In this document: positions 1 to 7,326 of the stretch, piece by piece
Layout: each line of letters opens with the position of its first letter
Position numbering within the stretch: position 1 is the stretch's first letter
DNA from: Oscillospiraceae bacterium
GTDB taxonomy: Bacteria; Bacillota_A; Clostridia; Oscillospirales; Oscillospiraceae
Length of the DNA stretch: 11,590 nt
Direction: 5' to 3'
NCBI GenBank assembly: GCA_017936985.1
Contig: JAGBEM010000150.1
Location: 1-11,590, forward strand
The notes under the pieces: generated by a model
Told to the model about the DNA's origin: nothing
The model's input: only the letters and a program-made list of their open reading frames with translations
Databases searched by the model: none
Translations under genes and position numbers: made by a program

Positions 1-555
1 ATCTACCAGGGAGAGGAGCTGGGTATGACAAATATCCGTTTGCCCCTGGAAGACTATGTGGATGTGGAGATCAAAAATCTCTACGCGGAGCGCACTGCCC
101 AGGGTTATGACCCTGCTGAGGTGATGGAAAGCATCTATGCCCGGGGGCGGGATAATGCCAGGACGCCCATGCAGTGGACAGCAGGGAAGAATGCAGGCTT
201 CACCACAGGAACACCCTGGCTGCCGGTGAACAAAAACCATACTTCTGTCAATGCCGAGGCAGCACTATCTGACCCGGATTCTATATTCTATTATTATCAA
301 AAGCTGATCGCGTTGCGCAAGACCCACAAAGTGTTCCGGGAGGGGCGGTTTGCCTTGCTGCTGCCGGAAGATGAACAGCGGTTTGTCTACCGACGGGATA
401 CAGATGCCGAGCATATGCTGGTCGTTTGCAATTTCTCTTCTGAAGCAGCACCTTTGGATGACATTTCTATCCCCGACCATGCCCAAATGCTCAGTAACTA
501 TACCCATCACACAAATTCCCTGCAGCCTTATGAGGCACGGCTATATCTTTGGTAA
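1..555 (+). CDS. GH13 alpha-glucosidase (oligo-1,6-glucosidase-like), C-terminal part
   Basis: This is the 3' end of a gene that begins upstream of the window; 184 codons are visible and the frame is open from base 1. The first residues read IYQGEELGM, the conserved block after the last catalytic-barrel strand of the GH13 oligo-1,6-glucosidase / trehalose-6-phosphate hydrolase group. It is followed by GRDNARTPMQW (about residues 50-60 of the fragment), another hallmark of that group. The last 80 or so residues (from YYYQKLIALRKTHKVFREG to YEARLYLW) form the small beta domain that closes these enzymes. Family members hydrolyse alpha-1,6 or alpha-1,4 glucosidic bonds in short oligosaccharides in the cytoplasm. 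The catalytic Asp and Glu residues and the specificity loops lie off the left edge, so the substrate (isomaltose, sucrose, trehalose-6-phosphate) cannot be decided. ATG 25 is an internal Met, not the start. A strong terminator follows directly. Confidence 0.9.
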   Translation: MYQGEELGMTNIRLPLEDYVDVEIKNLYAERTAQGYDPAEVMESIYARGRDNARTPMQWTAGKNAGFTTGTPWLPVNKNHTSVNAEAALSDPDSIFYYYQKLIALRKTHKVFREGRFALLLPEDEQRFVYRRDTDAEHMLVVCNFSSEAAPLDDISIPDHAQMLSNYTHHTNSLQPYEARLYLW

Positions 556-556
556 G

Positions 557-595
557 AACAACACAGGCACTGCGTTTGCAGTGCCTGTGTTGTTT
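557..595 (+). terminator. Rho-independent terminator of the alpha-glucosidase gene
   Basis: A perfect 17-bp stem (557-573 with 578-594) encloses the 4-nt loop GTTT and begins right after the stop codon. The T-rich end of the 3' arm (TTGTTT) serves as the tail. It separates the glucosidase gene from the promoter of the ABC transporter gene. Confidence 0.85.
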
Positions 596-627
596 ACAAA
601 TCGTTTACCAATGAACAATTGTCCTTG

Positions 628-636
628 TGGTACAAT
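628..636 (+). promoter_or_regulatory. Extended -10 promoter of the ABC transporter operon
   Basis: TGGTACAAT at 628-636 matches the extended -10 form TGnTATAAT with one mismatch. No good -35 hexamer is found at 16-18 nt, which is tolerated for extended -10 promoters. Transcription would start near 643, just ahead of the ribosome binding site AAGGAGG (647-653), giving a leader of under 20 nt. Confidence 0.55.
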
Positions 637-660
637 CAGTGCAAAAAAGGAGGGGATCCT

Positions 661-3330
661 GTGCTTCAGCTGAAGGATATCGTGAAAACCTATGTAACAG
701 GGGAGTTGACCCAGCACGCGCTGCAGGGTGTCAGCATCAATTTCCGGGAGAATGAATTCGTTTCTATATTAGGCCAGAGCGGATCCGGCAAAACCACGAT
801 GCTGAATATTATTGGCGGACTGGACCGGTATAACAGCGGCGATTTGATCATAAACGGTGTCTCTACCCGGGAGTATGGCGACGGCGACTGGGATTATTAC
901 CGCAATCACTCCATCGGCTTTGTGTTTCAGAGCTATAATCTGATCCCCCACCAAAGTGTATTGGCCAACGTAGAACTGGCTCTGACCTTGTCGGGCGTAT
1001 CCAAAAAAGAACGCCGTCAGCGCGCAGTGGCGGTTTTGGAAAAAGTTGGCTTAAAAGATCATCTGCATAAACGCCCCAACCAAATGTCCGGCGGACAGAT
1101 GCAGCGGGTAGCCATCGCCCGTGCGCTGATCAACGATCCGGATATTCTGCTGGCAGATGAGCCCACAGGCGCATTGGATTCGGAGACCAGTTTGCAGATC
1201 ATGGCGCTGTTAAAGCAGATCGCCGAGGAAAAGCTGGTCATTATGGTCACCCACAATCCGGAACTGGCAGAAGCTTATTCTACCCGGATCGTCCGTTTGC
1301 GCGATGGCAGGATCACAGATGATACAGACCCCTATCGGGAAGAAGATATTTGCATTCAGGAAAAGAAGCATAAAAAGGTGTCCATGTCGTTTTTGACGGC
1401 GCTGTCTTTGAGTTTTAACAACTTGCGTACAAAAAAAGCCAGAACTCTGTTGACGGCTTTTGCAGGCTCCATCGGCATTATCGGCATCGCAATGATCCTC
1501 TCCCTTTCCAATGGCGTGAATGCCTATATTGCAGACATTCAAAAGGATACCATGTATTCCTATCCCATATCCATCGAAAAGCAGTCCTTTGACCTGTCAG
1601 CCATGATGGGAAGTGCCGCTTCGGATCTCGGTGGACAGAAGCAGCACCCGCTGGACGGGGTGTACTCCAATCCCACTGCCCTGGAAATGATGTCTGCTGT
1701 TTCCAGCTCTTTTAAGGAAAACAATCTGGCGGCTTTTAAGCAGTATCTGGATGATCCGAACAGTAAGGTCCATCATTACGTGGGAGAGAACGGGATCGTT
1801 TATCATTATGATACAGACTTTTCTGTGTTTTCTTATGACCCGGAAAATGTACTGATCAATACAGATGGCAGCACTTTGCGCGAAGCGGCCGGCAGCCGGG
1901 GCGGGACATCCTTTCCCTTTACCCAGATAGTACCTGGCCGGGAAGGCGCGCTGATCAGCGATGCGGTTAAGGAGTATTATGACCTTGTCTGGGGAAACTG
2001 GCCCCAGTCTGCAGAAGAATTGGTCCTGATAATGAGCAGTGATCACGATATATCCGCAGCGACGCTGTATCAGCTGGGTTTGCTGCCGGTCTCTGAGTAT
2101 AAGACGATCATGGAAGCCGTTGCATCCGGCGAGAAGCTGGAGCTGGATGCAGTCAAGTGGAGCTATGAGCAGATCGCCGACAAGACGTTCTATCTGATCC
2201 CGGAGTGTGATTTTTATATTGCCAATGACAATGGCACCTTTACATATGCTGCAAAGGATGAGTATGCCATCAAACAGCTGATGGAAACGGCTCTGAAGCT
2301 GAAGATCACGGCCATCGTCCGCCCCACGGAGGATGGAAAGGGTATTTCTGTGGGCAGCACACTGGGCTATACCAAGGCGTTGACGGATCATATCATATCC
2401 CATACGGATGCCAGTGCGGTGGTTACAGCGCAGCGAAATGACCCGCAGATCAATGTGATCAGCGGACTGCGCTTCCGCCCCGCAGACGATGCGGCAAAGA
2501 TATCCGATACGATTCTCTACATTCGCTCTTTGGGAATCTCGGATAAGGCTGCACTGTATAAAAATATCATGATGGCCCAGTCCTGGAAGGATCCGGCCAT
2601 TGTTGGCGCACTGAGTGGAAAAACAGAAACCCAGTTGGCAGCAATGATGGATGACTATCTGGAAGCACCAGAGGATTCGGTGCTGCTGTCGATTTATGAT
2701 ACATATATTTCCACCGGCAATTATGAGGAAAACCTGGAAAAATTCGGTGTAGTGGATCTGGATGCCCCCAGTGGGATCAACATTTACGCAGACAGCTTTG
2801 AGGACAAAGAGCAAATATCAGCGTGTATCGCGGAATATAACGAATCTGCCGCCGAAGCAGACCGGATCGCCTATACAGATGCAGTGGCATTGCTGATGGG
2901 CTCGGTTACTACGATCGTGGATGTGATCTCTTATGTGTTGATTGCGTTCGTGGCGGTTTCTCTGGTGGTCTCGTCTATCATGATCGGAATCATTACCTAC
3001 ATTTCCGTGCTGGAGCGCACCAAGGAGATCGGTATTTTGCGAGCCATCGGAGCCTCGAAGCGCAATATCTCTCAGGTGTTCAATGCGGAGACCTTCATCG
3101 TGGGCCTTTGTGCCGGCTTGATCGGTGTAGGACTGACGCTGGTCTTGCACGTTCCGATCAATGCGATCATCCATACCCTGACAGATATTGATGATGTCAA
3201 TGCAGTGTTGCCGGTGCAGAATGCGGTGGTTCTGATCCTGCTGAGCGTGCTGTTGACGTTGATCGGCGGCTTGATCCCCTCCCGCCTGGCAGCAAAGAAG
3301 GATCCGGTCATTGCCCTGCGCACTGAATAA
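661..3330 (+). CDS. ABC transporter, fused ATPase and FtsX/MacB-type permease with large ectodomain
   Basis: An 889-residue membrane protein starting at GTG 661, chosen because AAGGAGG (647-653) lies 7 nt upstream; the frame is also open a little further 5'. Residues 1-220 are an ABC ATPase of the MacB/LolD type: Walker A GQSGSGKT (38-45), Q-loop Gln90, signature [14 protein letters not shown] (143-156), Walker B ILLADE (162-167), H-loop His198. One membrane segment follows at about 262-282. Then comes an extracellular region of roughly 460 residues (290-750). Three more segments near 755-780, 811-834 and 854-874 form the FtsX domain, with [15 protein letters not shown] between the first two and [15 protein letters not shown] at the end. 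The architecture is that of MacB, a mechanotransmission exporter working as a homodimer. The ectodomain is much larger than MacB's roughly 250 residues, and no MacA-like adaptor is nearby. Substrate unknown; peptide, lipoprotein or antimicrobial export is an inference from the family. It is followed after 24 nt by the HD hydrolase gene with no terminator between. Confidence 0.9.
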   Translation: MLQLKDIVKTYVTGELTQHALQGVSINFRENEFVSILGQSGSGKTTMLNIIGGLDRYNSGDLIINGVSTREYGDGDWDYYRNHSIGFVFQSYNLIPHQSVLANVELALTLSGVSKKERRQRAVAVLEKVGLKDHLHKRPNQMSGGQMQRVAIARALINDPDILLADEPTGALDSETSLQIMALLKQIAEEKLVIMVTHNPELAEAYSTRIVRLRDGRITDDTDPYREEDICIQEKKHKKVSMSFLTALSLSFNNLRTKKARTLLTAFAGSIGIIGIAMILSLSNGVNAYIADIQKDTMYSYPISIEKQSFDLSAMMGSAASDLGGQKQHPLDGVYSNPTALEMMSAVSSSFKENNLAAFKQYLDDPNSKVHHYVGENGIVYHYDTDFSVFSYDPENVLINTDGSTLREAAGSRGGTSFPFTQIVPGREGALISDAVKEYYDLVWGNWPQSAEELVLIMSSDHDISAATLYQLGLLPVSEYKTIMEAVASGEKLELDAVKWSYEQIADKTFYLIPECDFYIANDNGTFTYAAKDEYAIKQLMETALKLKITAIVRPTEDGKGISVGSTLGYTKALTDHIISHTDASAVVTAQRNDPQINVISGLRFRPADDAAKISDTILYIRSLGISDKAALYKNIMMAQSWKDPAIVGALSGKTETQLAAMMDDYLEAPEDSVLLSIYDTYISTGNYEENLEKFGVVDLDAPSGINIYADSFEDKEQISACIAEYNESAAEADRIAYTDAVALLMGSVTTIVDVISYVLIAFVAVSLVVSSIMIGIITYISVLERTKEIGILRAIGASKRNISQVFNAETFIVGLCAGLIGVGLTLVLHVPINAIIHTLTDIDDVNAVLPVQNAVVLILLSVLLTLIGGLIPSRLAAKKDPVIALRTE

Positions 3331-3354
3331 ATAGATCGAAAAAGGAGCTTGTGG

Positions 3355-3924
3355 ATGCGTATGTTAACGTTAGAAAAGGCAGAAGAATTGTTGCACAGCA
3401 CAACGACCCAGGAGCATCTTTATCTCCACGCAAAAAATGTATCTGTAGCCATGGGTGGTTTGGCGCGTTATTTTGGAGAAGATGCGCAGCACTGGATGGC
3501 TATAGGCTATTTGCATGATTACGACTACGAATTGCATCCCCAGGAGCATCTTGCTCACACGCGTGAGCCCTTGCTGGCTGCGGGATTGACGGAAGAGGAA
3601 GTACGCGCTATTCTGGCCCATGGCTATGGCCACTGCAACGATATTGAGCCTGTGACCAATATGGAAAAAGCGCTGTACACCGTGGATGAATTGACGGGCA
3701 TCATTCAGGCAGCTGCCCGTATGCGACCCTTGGGCATTACAGACATGGAGACATCCAGCTTCATGAAGAAATTCAAGGATAAGAAATTTGCTGCCAAATG
3801 CGACCGGGAGGTCATTGCAAAGGGCTGTGCCATGTTGGGCATGGAGGTGCGGCTGGTTGCAGATATTTGCATTGCAGCGATGAAGGAATATGCGCAGGAG
3901 CTGCAGCTAGGACCAAAAGAATAA
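3355..3924 (+). CDS. HD-superfamily hydrolase (COG2316-like)
   Basis: A soluble 189-residue protein with an HD-type metal-dependent phosphohydrolase fold. The metal-ligand pattern H...HD...D is visible as His25 (LHAKN), His54-Asp55 (YLHDYDYE) and Asp111 (YTVDELTG), with a further conserved His89 (LAHGYGH). From memory the overall layout, including HDYDYE, DIEPVTNMEK, VDELTG and FKDKKFAA, matches the predicted hydrolases of COG2316. The physiological substrate of that group is not known to me. ATG 3355 was chosen because AAGGAG (3342-3347) is 7 nt upstream; TTG 3349 is too close to it and ATG 3361 somewhat far. The gene follows the ABC transporter by 24 nt and probably shares its transcript; a hairpin after the stop ends the unit. 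The pairing suggests, but does not show, a functional link. Confidence 0.85.
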   Translation: MRMLTLEKAEELLHSTTTQEHLYLHAKNVSVAMGGLARYFGEDAQHWMAIGYLHDYDYELHPQEHLAHTREPLLAAGLTEEEVRAILAHGYGHCNDIEPVTNMEKALYTVDELTGIIQAAARMRPLGITDMETSSFMKKFKDKKFAAKCDREVIAKGCAMLGMEVRLVADICIAAMKEYAQELQLGPKE

Positions 3925-3930
3925 AGCATG

Positions 3931-3967
3931 ATCCCGGATACCTGATGTTGCAGGTGTCCGGGATTTT
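3931..3967 (+). terminator. Terminator of the ABC transporter-HD hydrolase operon
   Basis: A 14-bp stem (3931-3944 with 3951-3964) has one T-G wobble and the loop ATGTTG, and starts 6 nt after the hydrolase stop codon. The T-tract is short (TTTT, 3964-3967), so termination may be incomplete and some read-through into sigK is possible. Confidence 0.65.
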
Positions 3968-4016
3968 GCGTATACGGACGAGCAGTGGCGAATAAAGTAG
4001 AGCGGAGGTGATCGCC

Positions 4017-4691
4017 ATGCTAGCGGCGGTTTGGCTGATGCTCAGCAGCCTGATGTACTCGTTGCAGTTGTCGTCCGGGAGCTTTCCCCGACCGTTGACA
4101 GCCCAGGAAGAGCGGTATTATCTGGATCTGTCGGCAAAAGGAGATCTGGAGGCGCGGAATCTCCTCATTGAACGCAATCTCCGCCTGGTTGCGCATATTA
4201 TGAAAAAATACTACACTACCGGTGCAGATCAGGAGGATCTGATCTCCATCGGAACCATTGGCCTTATCAAGGGGATCGCAACCTTTGATGGCTCCAAGGG
4301 TGCGCGGCTTGCCACCTACGCAGCCCGCTGTGTGGAAAATGAGATTTTAATGCACTTTCGCGCTCAGCGCAAGTCCAGCCAGGATGTGTCTTTGTCTGAC
4401 TACATAGAAACGGGAACGGACGGTGCGGCATTGTCGCTGATGGATGTGGTCAGTGATGATGAAGACCTGCTGGAAACCATCAGCACCCGGGAGCGGGTGG
4501 CGCAGGTCCGCCAGGCGGTGGCCGAAACACTGTCTGATCAGGAGCGGCAGGTGATTTTGATGCGCTATGGCTTGGGAGGCCTGAAACCCAGCCGACAAAG
4601 AGAGGTGGCCCAGCAATTGGGCATCAGCCGCAGCTATGTATCGCGCATCGAAAAACGGGCGCTGCAGAAACTAAAAAAAGAGCTGGAGTAG
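4017..4691 (+). CDS. sigK: Sporulation sigma factor SigK (pro-sigma-K)
   Basis: A 224-residue sigma-70 family factor closely resembling Bacillus SigK across its length. Conserved blocks include EARNLLIERNLRLVAHI (45-61, region 2), EDLISIGTIGLIKGI (73-87), ATYAARCVENEILMHFRA (99-116, promoter melting) and the region 4 helix-turn-helix with LGISRSYVSRIEKRAL (201-216). In spore formers SigK directs late mother-cell transcription (coat and cortex genes). The first 20 or so residues (MLAAVWLMLSSLMYSLQL) are hydrophobic and correspond to the pro-sequence that SpoIVFB removes at the forespore membrane in Bacillus. Mature sigma would begin near FPRPLTAQEERYYL. ATG 4017 is preferred because GGAGGTG (4004-4010) ends 6 nt upstream; GTG 4008 overlaps that site. 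The gene is continuous through the segment where skin-type prophage elements split it in some species. Expression would be expected from a mother-cell promoter, but none is convincing in the 92-nt gap upstream. Confidence 0.93.
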   Translation: MLAAVWLMLSSLMYSLQLSSGSFPRPLTAQEERYYLDLSAKGDLEARNLLIERNLRLVAHIMKKYYTTGADQEDLISIGTIGLIKGIATFDGSKGARLATYAARCVENEILMHFRAQRKSSQDVSLSDYIETGTDGAALSLMDVVSDDEDLLETISTRERVAQVRQAVAETLSDQERQVILMRYGLGGLKPSRQREVAQQLGISRSYVSRIEKRALQKLKKELE

Positions 4692-4696
4692 CATAA

Positions 4697-4729
4697 AATT
4701 CTCCCCGACGCTGGGCGTCGGGGAGAATT
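4697..4729. terminator. Bidirectional terminator shared by sigK and asd
   Basis: A perfect 15-bp stem (4697-4711 with 4715-4729) has a 3-nt loop and sits between the convergent sigK and asd genes. On the minus strand the stem is followed by TTTATG, so it serves asd better; on the plus strand there is no real T-tract. Confidence 0.8.
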
Positions 4730-4740
4730 GTAGCTAAGTG

Positions 4741-5742
4741 TTATTTCACCAGCAGCTCTGCGATCTGAATGGCGTTGGTGGCAGCGCCCTTGCGGACCTG
4801 GTCACCGCAGCACCACAGGCAAATGCCGTTGTCGTCTGTCAGATCGGGACGGATCCGGCCAACGAATACGATGTCCTGATCGGTGGTGTCCAAAGGCATG
4901 GGATACTGCTTTGCACCCAAGTCATCCACCAGACGACAGCCGGGAGCCTTGGCGATGGCCTCGCGGGCCTGCTCCACGGTAACGGGAACATCAAAATGGC
5001 AGCTGACGGAAATGGAGTGGCTGCGCACCACAGGCACACGAACGCAGGTACAGGAAACCTTCAACTCCGGCAGATGCATGATCTTGCGGCCCTCGTTCTG
5101 CATCTTCATTTCCTCGCTGGTATAGCCCTCAAAGGCTTCGCCGCCGATCTGAGGGATCAGGTTGTAGGCGATCTGGTAGGGGAAGATCTTGGGTTCGTAA
5201 TTTTCACCCTTGGAAAGTGCTTCCACTTCGCCCATCAGCTCAATGGGGCCGCCTGCGCCGGCACCGGAAACTGCCTGGTAAGTAGAGGCGGTCATGGTGC
5301 GGATGGGGGCAATGCTGTTCAAGGCATTGACAGCCGTAATGGTGATGATGGTGGAGCAGTTGGGGTTGCTGATAATGCCGTTGTGCCATTCTACATCCTC
5401 GGGATTGACCTCGGGTACGATCAGCGGCACCTTGGGATCCATGCGGAATGCAGAAGAGTTATCCACAAATACCGCACCGGCCTTAACGATGGCAGGAGCA
5501 AACTTCTTGGCAATGTCATTTTCCGCAGCGCCCAGTACGATATCCACACCTTCAAAGGCGGTGTCGCAGGCTTCCTGAATAACAATGTCCTCGCCCTTGA
5601 ATTTCAGTGTTTTACCGGCGCTTCTGGCACTTGCCAGAGGGATCAGCTTGCCTACAGGGAAATTCCGCTCCTGCAGCACCTTGATCATTTCCTGACCCAC
5701 AGCGCCGGTGGCGCCCAAAATGGCAACAGTATAAGTCTTCAT
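4741..5742 (-). CDS. asd: Aspartate-semialdehyde dehydrogenase
   Basis: A 333-residue cytoplasmic enzyme that reduces beta-aspartyl phosphate to aspartate semialdehyde with NADPH, the branch point to threonine/methionine and to lysine/peptidoglycan. Visible motifs: NADP-binding GATGAVGQ (10-17), catalytic cysteine in SNPNCSTI (Cys129), GAGAGGPIEL (160-169), and the catalytic-histidine block RVPVVRSHS (His242). Length and motif order fit the common bacterial Asd family. The start at 5742 (MKTYTVAILG) is set by GAGG at 5750-5753, 7 nt upstream; an in-frame TTG at 5757 would overlap that site. It lies 24 nt after lysC with no hairpin between, so the two are almost certainly cotranscribed. It is the last gene of the minus-strand arm. 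Confidence 0.97.
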   Translation of the reverse strand: MKTYTVAILGATGAVGQEMIKVLQERNFPVGKLIPLASARSAGKTLKFKGEDIVIQEACDTAFEGVDIVLGAAENDIAKKFAPAIVKAGAVFVDNSSAFRMDPKVPLIVPEVNPEDVEWHNGIISNPNCSTIITITAVNALNSIAPIRTMTASTYQAVSGAGAGGPIELMGEVEALSKGENYEPKIFPYQIAYNLIPQIGGEAFEGYTSEEMKMQNEGRKIMHLPELKVSCTCVRVPVVRSHSISVSCHFDVPVTVEQAREAIAKAPGCRLVDDLGAKQYPMPLDTTDQDIVFVGRIRPDLTDDNGICLWCCGDQVRKGAATNAIQIAELLVK

Positions 5743-5766
5743 AAAAATACCTCGCAATGACAGAAT

Positions 5767-7086
5767 TTACTTTACAAAGCTGTTGTACAGGACCCGGATG
5801 GCCTCCACAAAATCCTTATTGTCCACGCCGAAGATGATGTTCAATTCGTCGGGGCCCTGGTTGATCATACGGATGTTGATGCCGGCTTCGCCCAGTGCAG
5901 CGAAGATCTTGCCGGAAATACCGGGACGGAAGGCCATTTTTCGACCGACAGCGGCAACCACAGCGATGTGGTGATGTACATCCAGTGTATCCGGCTGGGC
6001 TTCCCGCTTGATTTCGGCCATGATGGTGTACAGCTCTTTTTCGATGGCGGCGGTGGGCAGTACCACGGACACATTGTCAATGCCGTTGGGAACATAGTCC
6101 ACGCTGATGCCGTGCCGCACCAGAACGGTGAGCACCTTGTGTAGCACGCCCACCTGATTGCTCATGCCCCGTTTGGACAGGGAGATGATGGAGAAATCCT
6201 TCTTGCCGGTGATGCCGGTAATGAAACGGTCGGGATCGTGGTCGCCTTCAAAAGCTTCCTGGATCATGGTGCCGGGGTCGTTGGGGGCGTTGGTGTTGCG
6301 GATGTTCACGGGGATATTCTTTTCACGGACAGGGAAAATGGAATCCTCGTGGAGCACCTGGGCTCCGGAGTAGCTCAGCTCCCGCAGCTCGTCATAGGTC
6401 ACTTCGGGGATCGTCTGAGGATCTTCCACGATCCGGGGGTCTGCCATCAGAATACCGGAAACATCCGTCCAGTTTTCGTAGACATCCGCATCCAGTGCCG
6501 CAGCTGCCAGAGAGCCGGTAATATCGCTGCCGCCCCGGGAGAAGGTGTGAATGGTGCCGTCGGGCATTGCGCCGTAGAAGCCGGGGATCACAGCGCCCAG
6601 ACCCGGAGTGACCCGGCTGCGCAGCTCTTCGTAGGAAGCCTCCTGATTGACAGTGCCGTCCATGTTAAATTTGACCCAATCAGCCGCGTCAATAAACTGG
6701 AAGCCCAAATAAGCGGCCATCAGCTTGGCGGAGAAGTATTCGCCTCGGCTGACCAGCTCTTCCCGACTGACCTGCTTGGCATCCACTGCCTTTTTCAGAG
6801 CCTCCAGTTCCGGCTCGATGGCCAGCGCCAGGCCCAGCTCGTTGCGGATACCTACATAACGGGAGGCGATCATCTTGAAGATCCGGTCGCAGTCCACACC
6901 GTACTTCACATGGGAGTGGCACAGATACAGCAGATCGGTGATCTTGTGGTCGCTGCTGTCCCGCTTGCCGGCGGCAGAAACGATGACGACCCGGCGGGAG
7001 GGGTCGCTGAGCAGGATATCCCGAACCTTGCGGTATTGGCCGGCATCCGCCATGGAGGAGCCGCCGAATTTTGTTACCTTTAGCAT
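5767..7086 (-). CDS. lysC: Aspartate kinase
   Basis: A monofunctional 439-residue aspartokinase catalysing ATP-dependent phosphorylation of aspartate, the first committed step of the aspartate family pathway. The N-terminal kinase domain carries KFGGSSMAD (6-14) and TFSRGGSDITGS (181-192). Two ACT-type regulatory modules occupy the C-terminus, at about 298-365 (FSIISLSKRG ... GISVDYVP) and 374-439 (IAVVAAVGRKM ... GINIRMINQG). It lacks a fused homoserine dehydrogenase. The ATG at 7086 is preceded by AAGG at 7095-7098, 8 nt away. ACT domains in this family bind lysine, threonine or both as feedback inhibitors; the ligand here cannot be read from sequence, though the threonine-cluster context makes threonine plausible. 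It sits between hom, across a repeat-filled 240-nt gap, and asd. I see no lysine riboswitch upstream. Confidence 0.96.
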   Translation of the reverse strand: MLKVTKFGGSSMADAGQYRKVRDILLSDPSRRVVIVSAAGKRDSSDHKITDLLYLCHSHVKYGVDCDRIFKMIASRYVGIRNELGLALAIEPELEALKKAVDAKQVSREELVSRGEYFSAKLMAAYLGFQFIDAADWVKFNMDGTVNQEASYEELRSRVTPGLGAVIPGFYGAMPDGTIHTFSRGGSDITGSLAAAALDADVYENWTDVSGILMADPRIVEDPQTIPEVTYDELRELSYSGAQVLHEDSIFPVREKNIPVNIRNTNAPNDPGTMIQEAFEGDHDPDRFITGITGKKDFSIISLSKRGMSNQVGVLHKVLTVLVRHGISVDYVPNGIDNVSVVLPTAAIEKELYTIMAEIKREAQPDTLDVHHHIAVVAAVGRKMAFRPGISGKIFAALGEAGINIRMINQGPDELNIIFGVDNKDFVEAIRVLYNSFVK

Positions 7087-7151
7087 ATCTCTTTCCTTCT
7101 TTCAGAGGAGTGTGTTTCAAAGTGCTTAGCATTGGGGAATATTGTTTCTCT

Positions 7152-7223
7152 GGCGCGGCAGCGCCTAAGGCTTCCCTTGGGGGAAGCTGGCAAAAATCTT
7201 TGATTTTTGACTGATGAGGGTGA
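7152..7223 (+). repeat. Palindromic intergenic repeat, copy A
   Basis: The core (about 7166-7223) holds two hairpins. One is GCTTCCC/GGGAAGC (7170-7176 with 7181-7187, loop TTGG). The other is CAAAAATC/GATTTTTG (7191-7198 with 7202-7209, loop TTT). The core ends in ACTGATGAGGGT. A third hairpin, GGCGC/GCGCC (7152-7156 with 7161-7165), sits at its left edge and may or may not belong to the element. The same skeleton occurs inverted at 7264-7325. Ends are approximate. Confidence 0.85.
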
Positions 7224-7263
7224 AACAGAAGCCAATTCCACCGACAGGTTGCGTTGATCGGAA

Positions 7264-7325
7264 TAAGGCTGACCCTCATCCGTCACGCCTGTCGGCGTGC
7301 CACCTTCCCCCAGGGGAAGGCTTAA
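7264..7325 (-). repeat. Palindromic intergenic repeat, copy B (inverted)
   Basis: Read on the minus strand, this copy has the same order as copy A. TAAG is followed by hairpin CCTTCCCC/GGGGAAGG (7303-7310 with 7313-7320), TGGC, hairpin CACGCC/GGCGTG (7284-7289 with 7294-7299), then ACGGATGAGGGT. It ends 1-2 nt from the hom stop codon, so it is the first thing transcribed after hom. Only 40 nt separate it from copy A, and the two can also pair with each other. Confidence 0.88.
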
Positions 7326-7326
7326 T

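Noticed and set aside
3948..3976. TTGCAG-17-TATACG as a sigma-A promoter for sigK
   Set aside because: It overlaps the terminator of the preceding operon and matches the consensus poorly. A housekeeping promoter is also not expected for sigK.
3974..3999. AC plus AATAAAGTA resembling a SigK-dependent promoter (AC, about 16 nt, CATAnnnTA)
   Set aside because: The key C is missing and the spacing is 15 nt. With so loose a consensus, chance matches are frequent.
4738..5760. A 340-codon open frame on the plus strand covering all of asd
   Set aside because: It is antisense to asd, which has all its catalytic motifs. The translation is low-complexity in Gly, His and Asn with no family resemblance and no ribosome binding site. 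It is a codon-bias shadow, as are similar long frames opposite the ABC gene (1597-2814), lysC (6238-7083) and hom (7297-8499).
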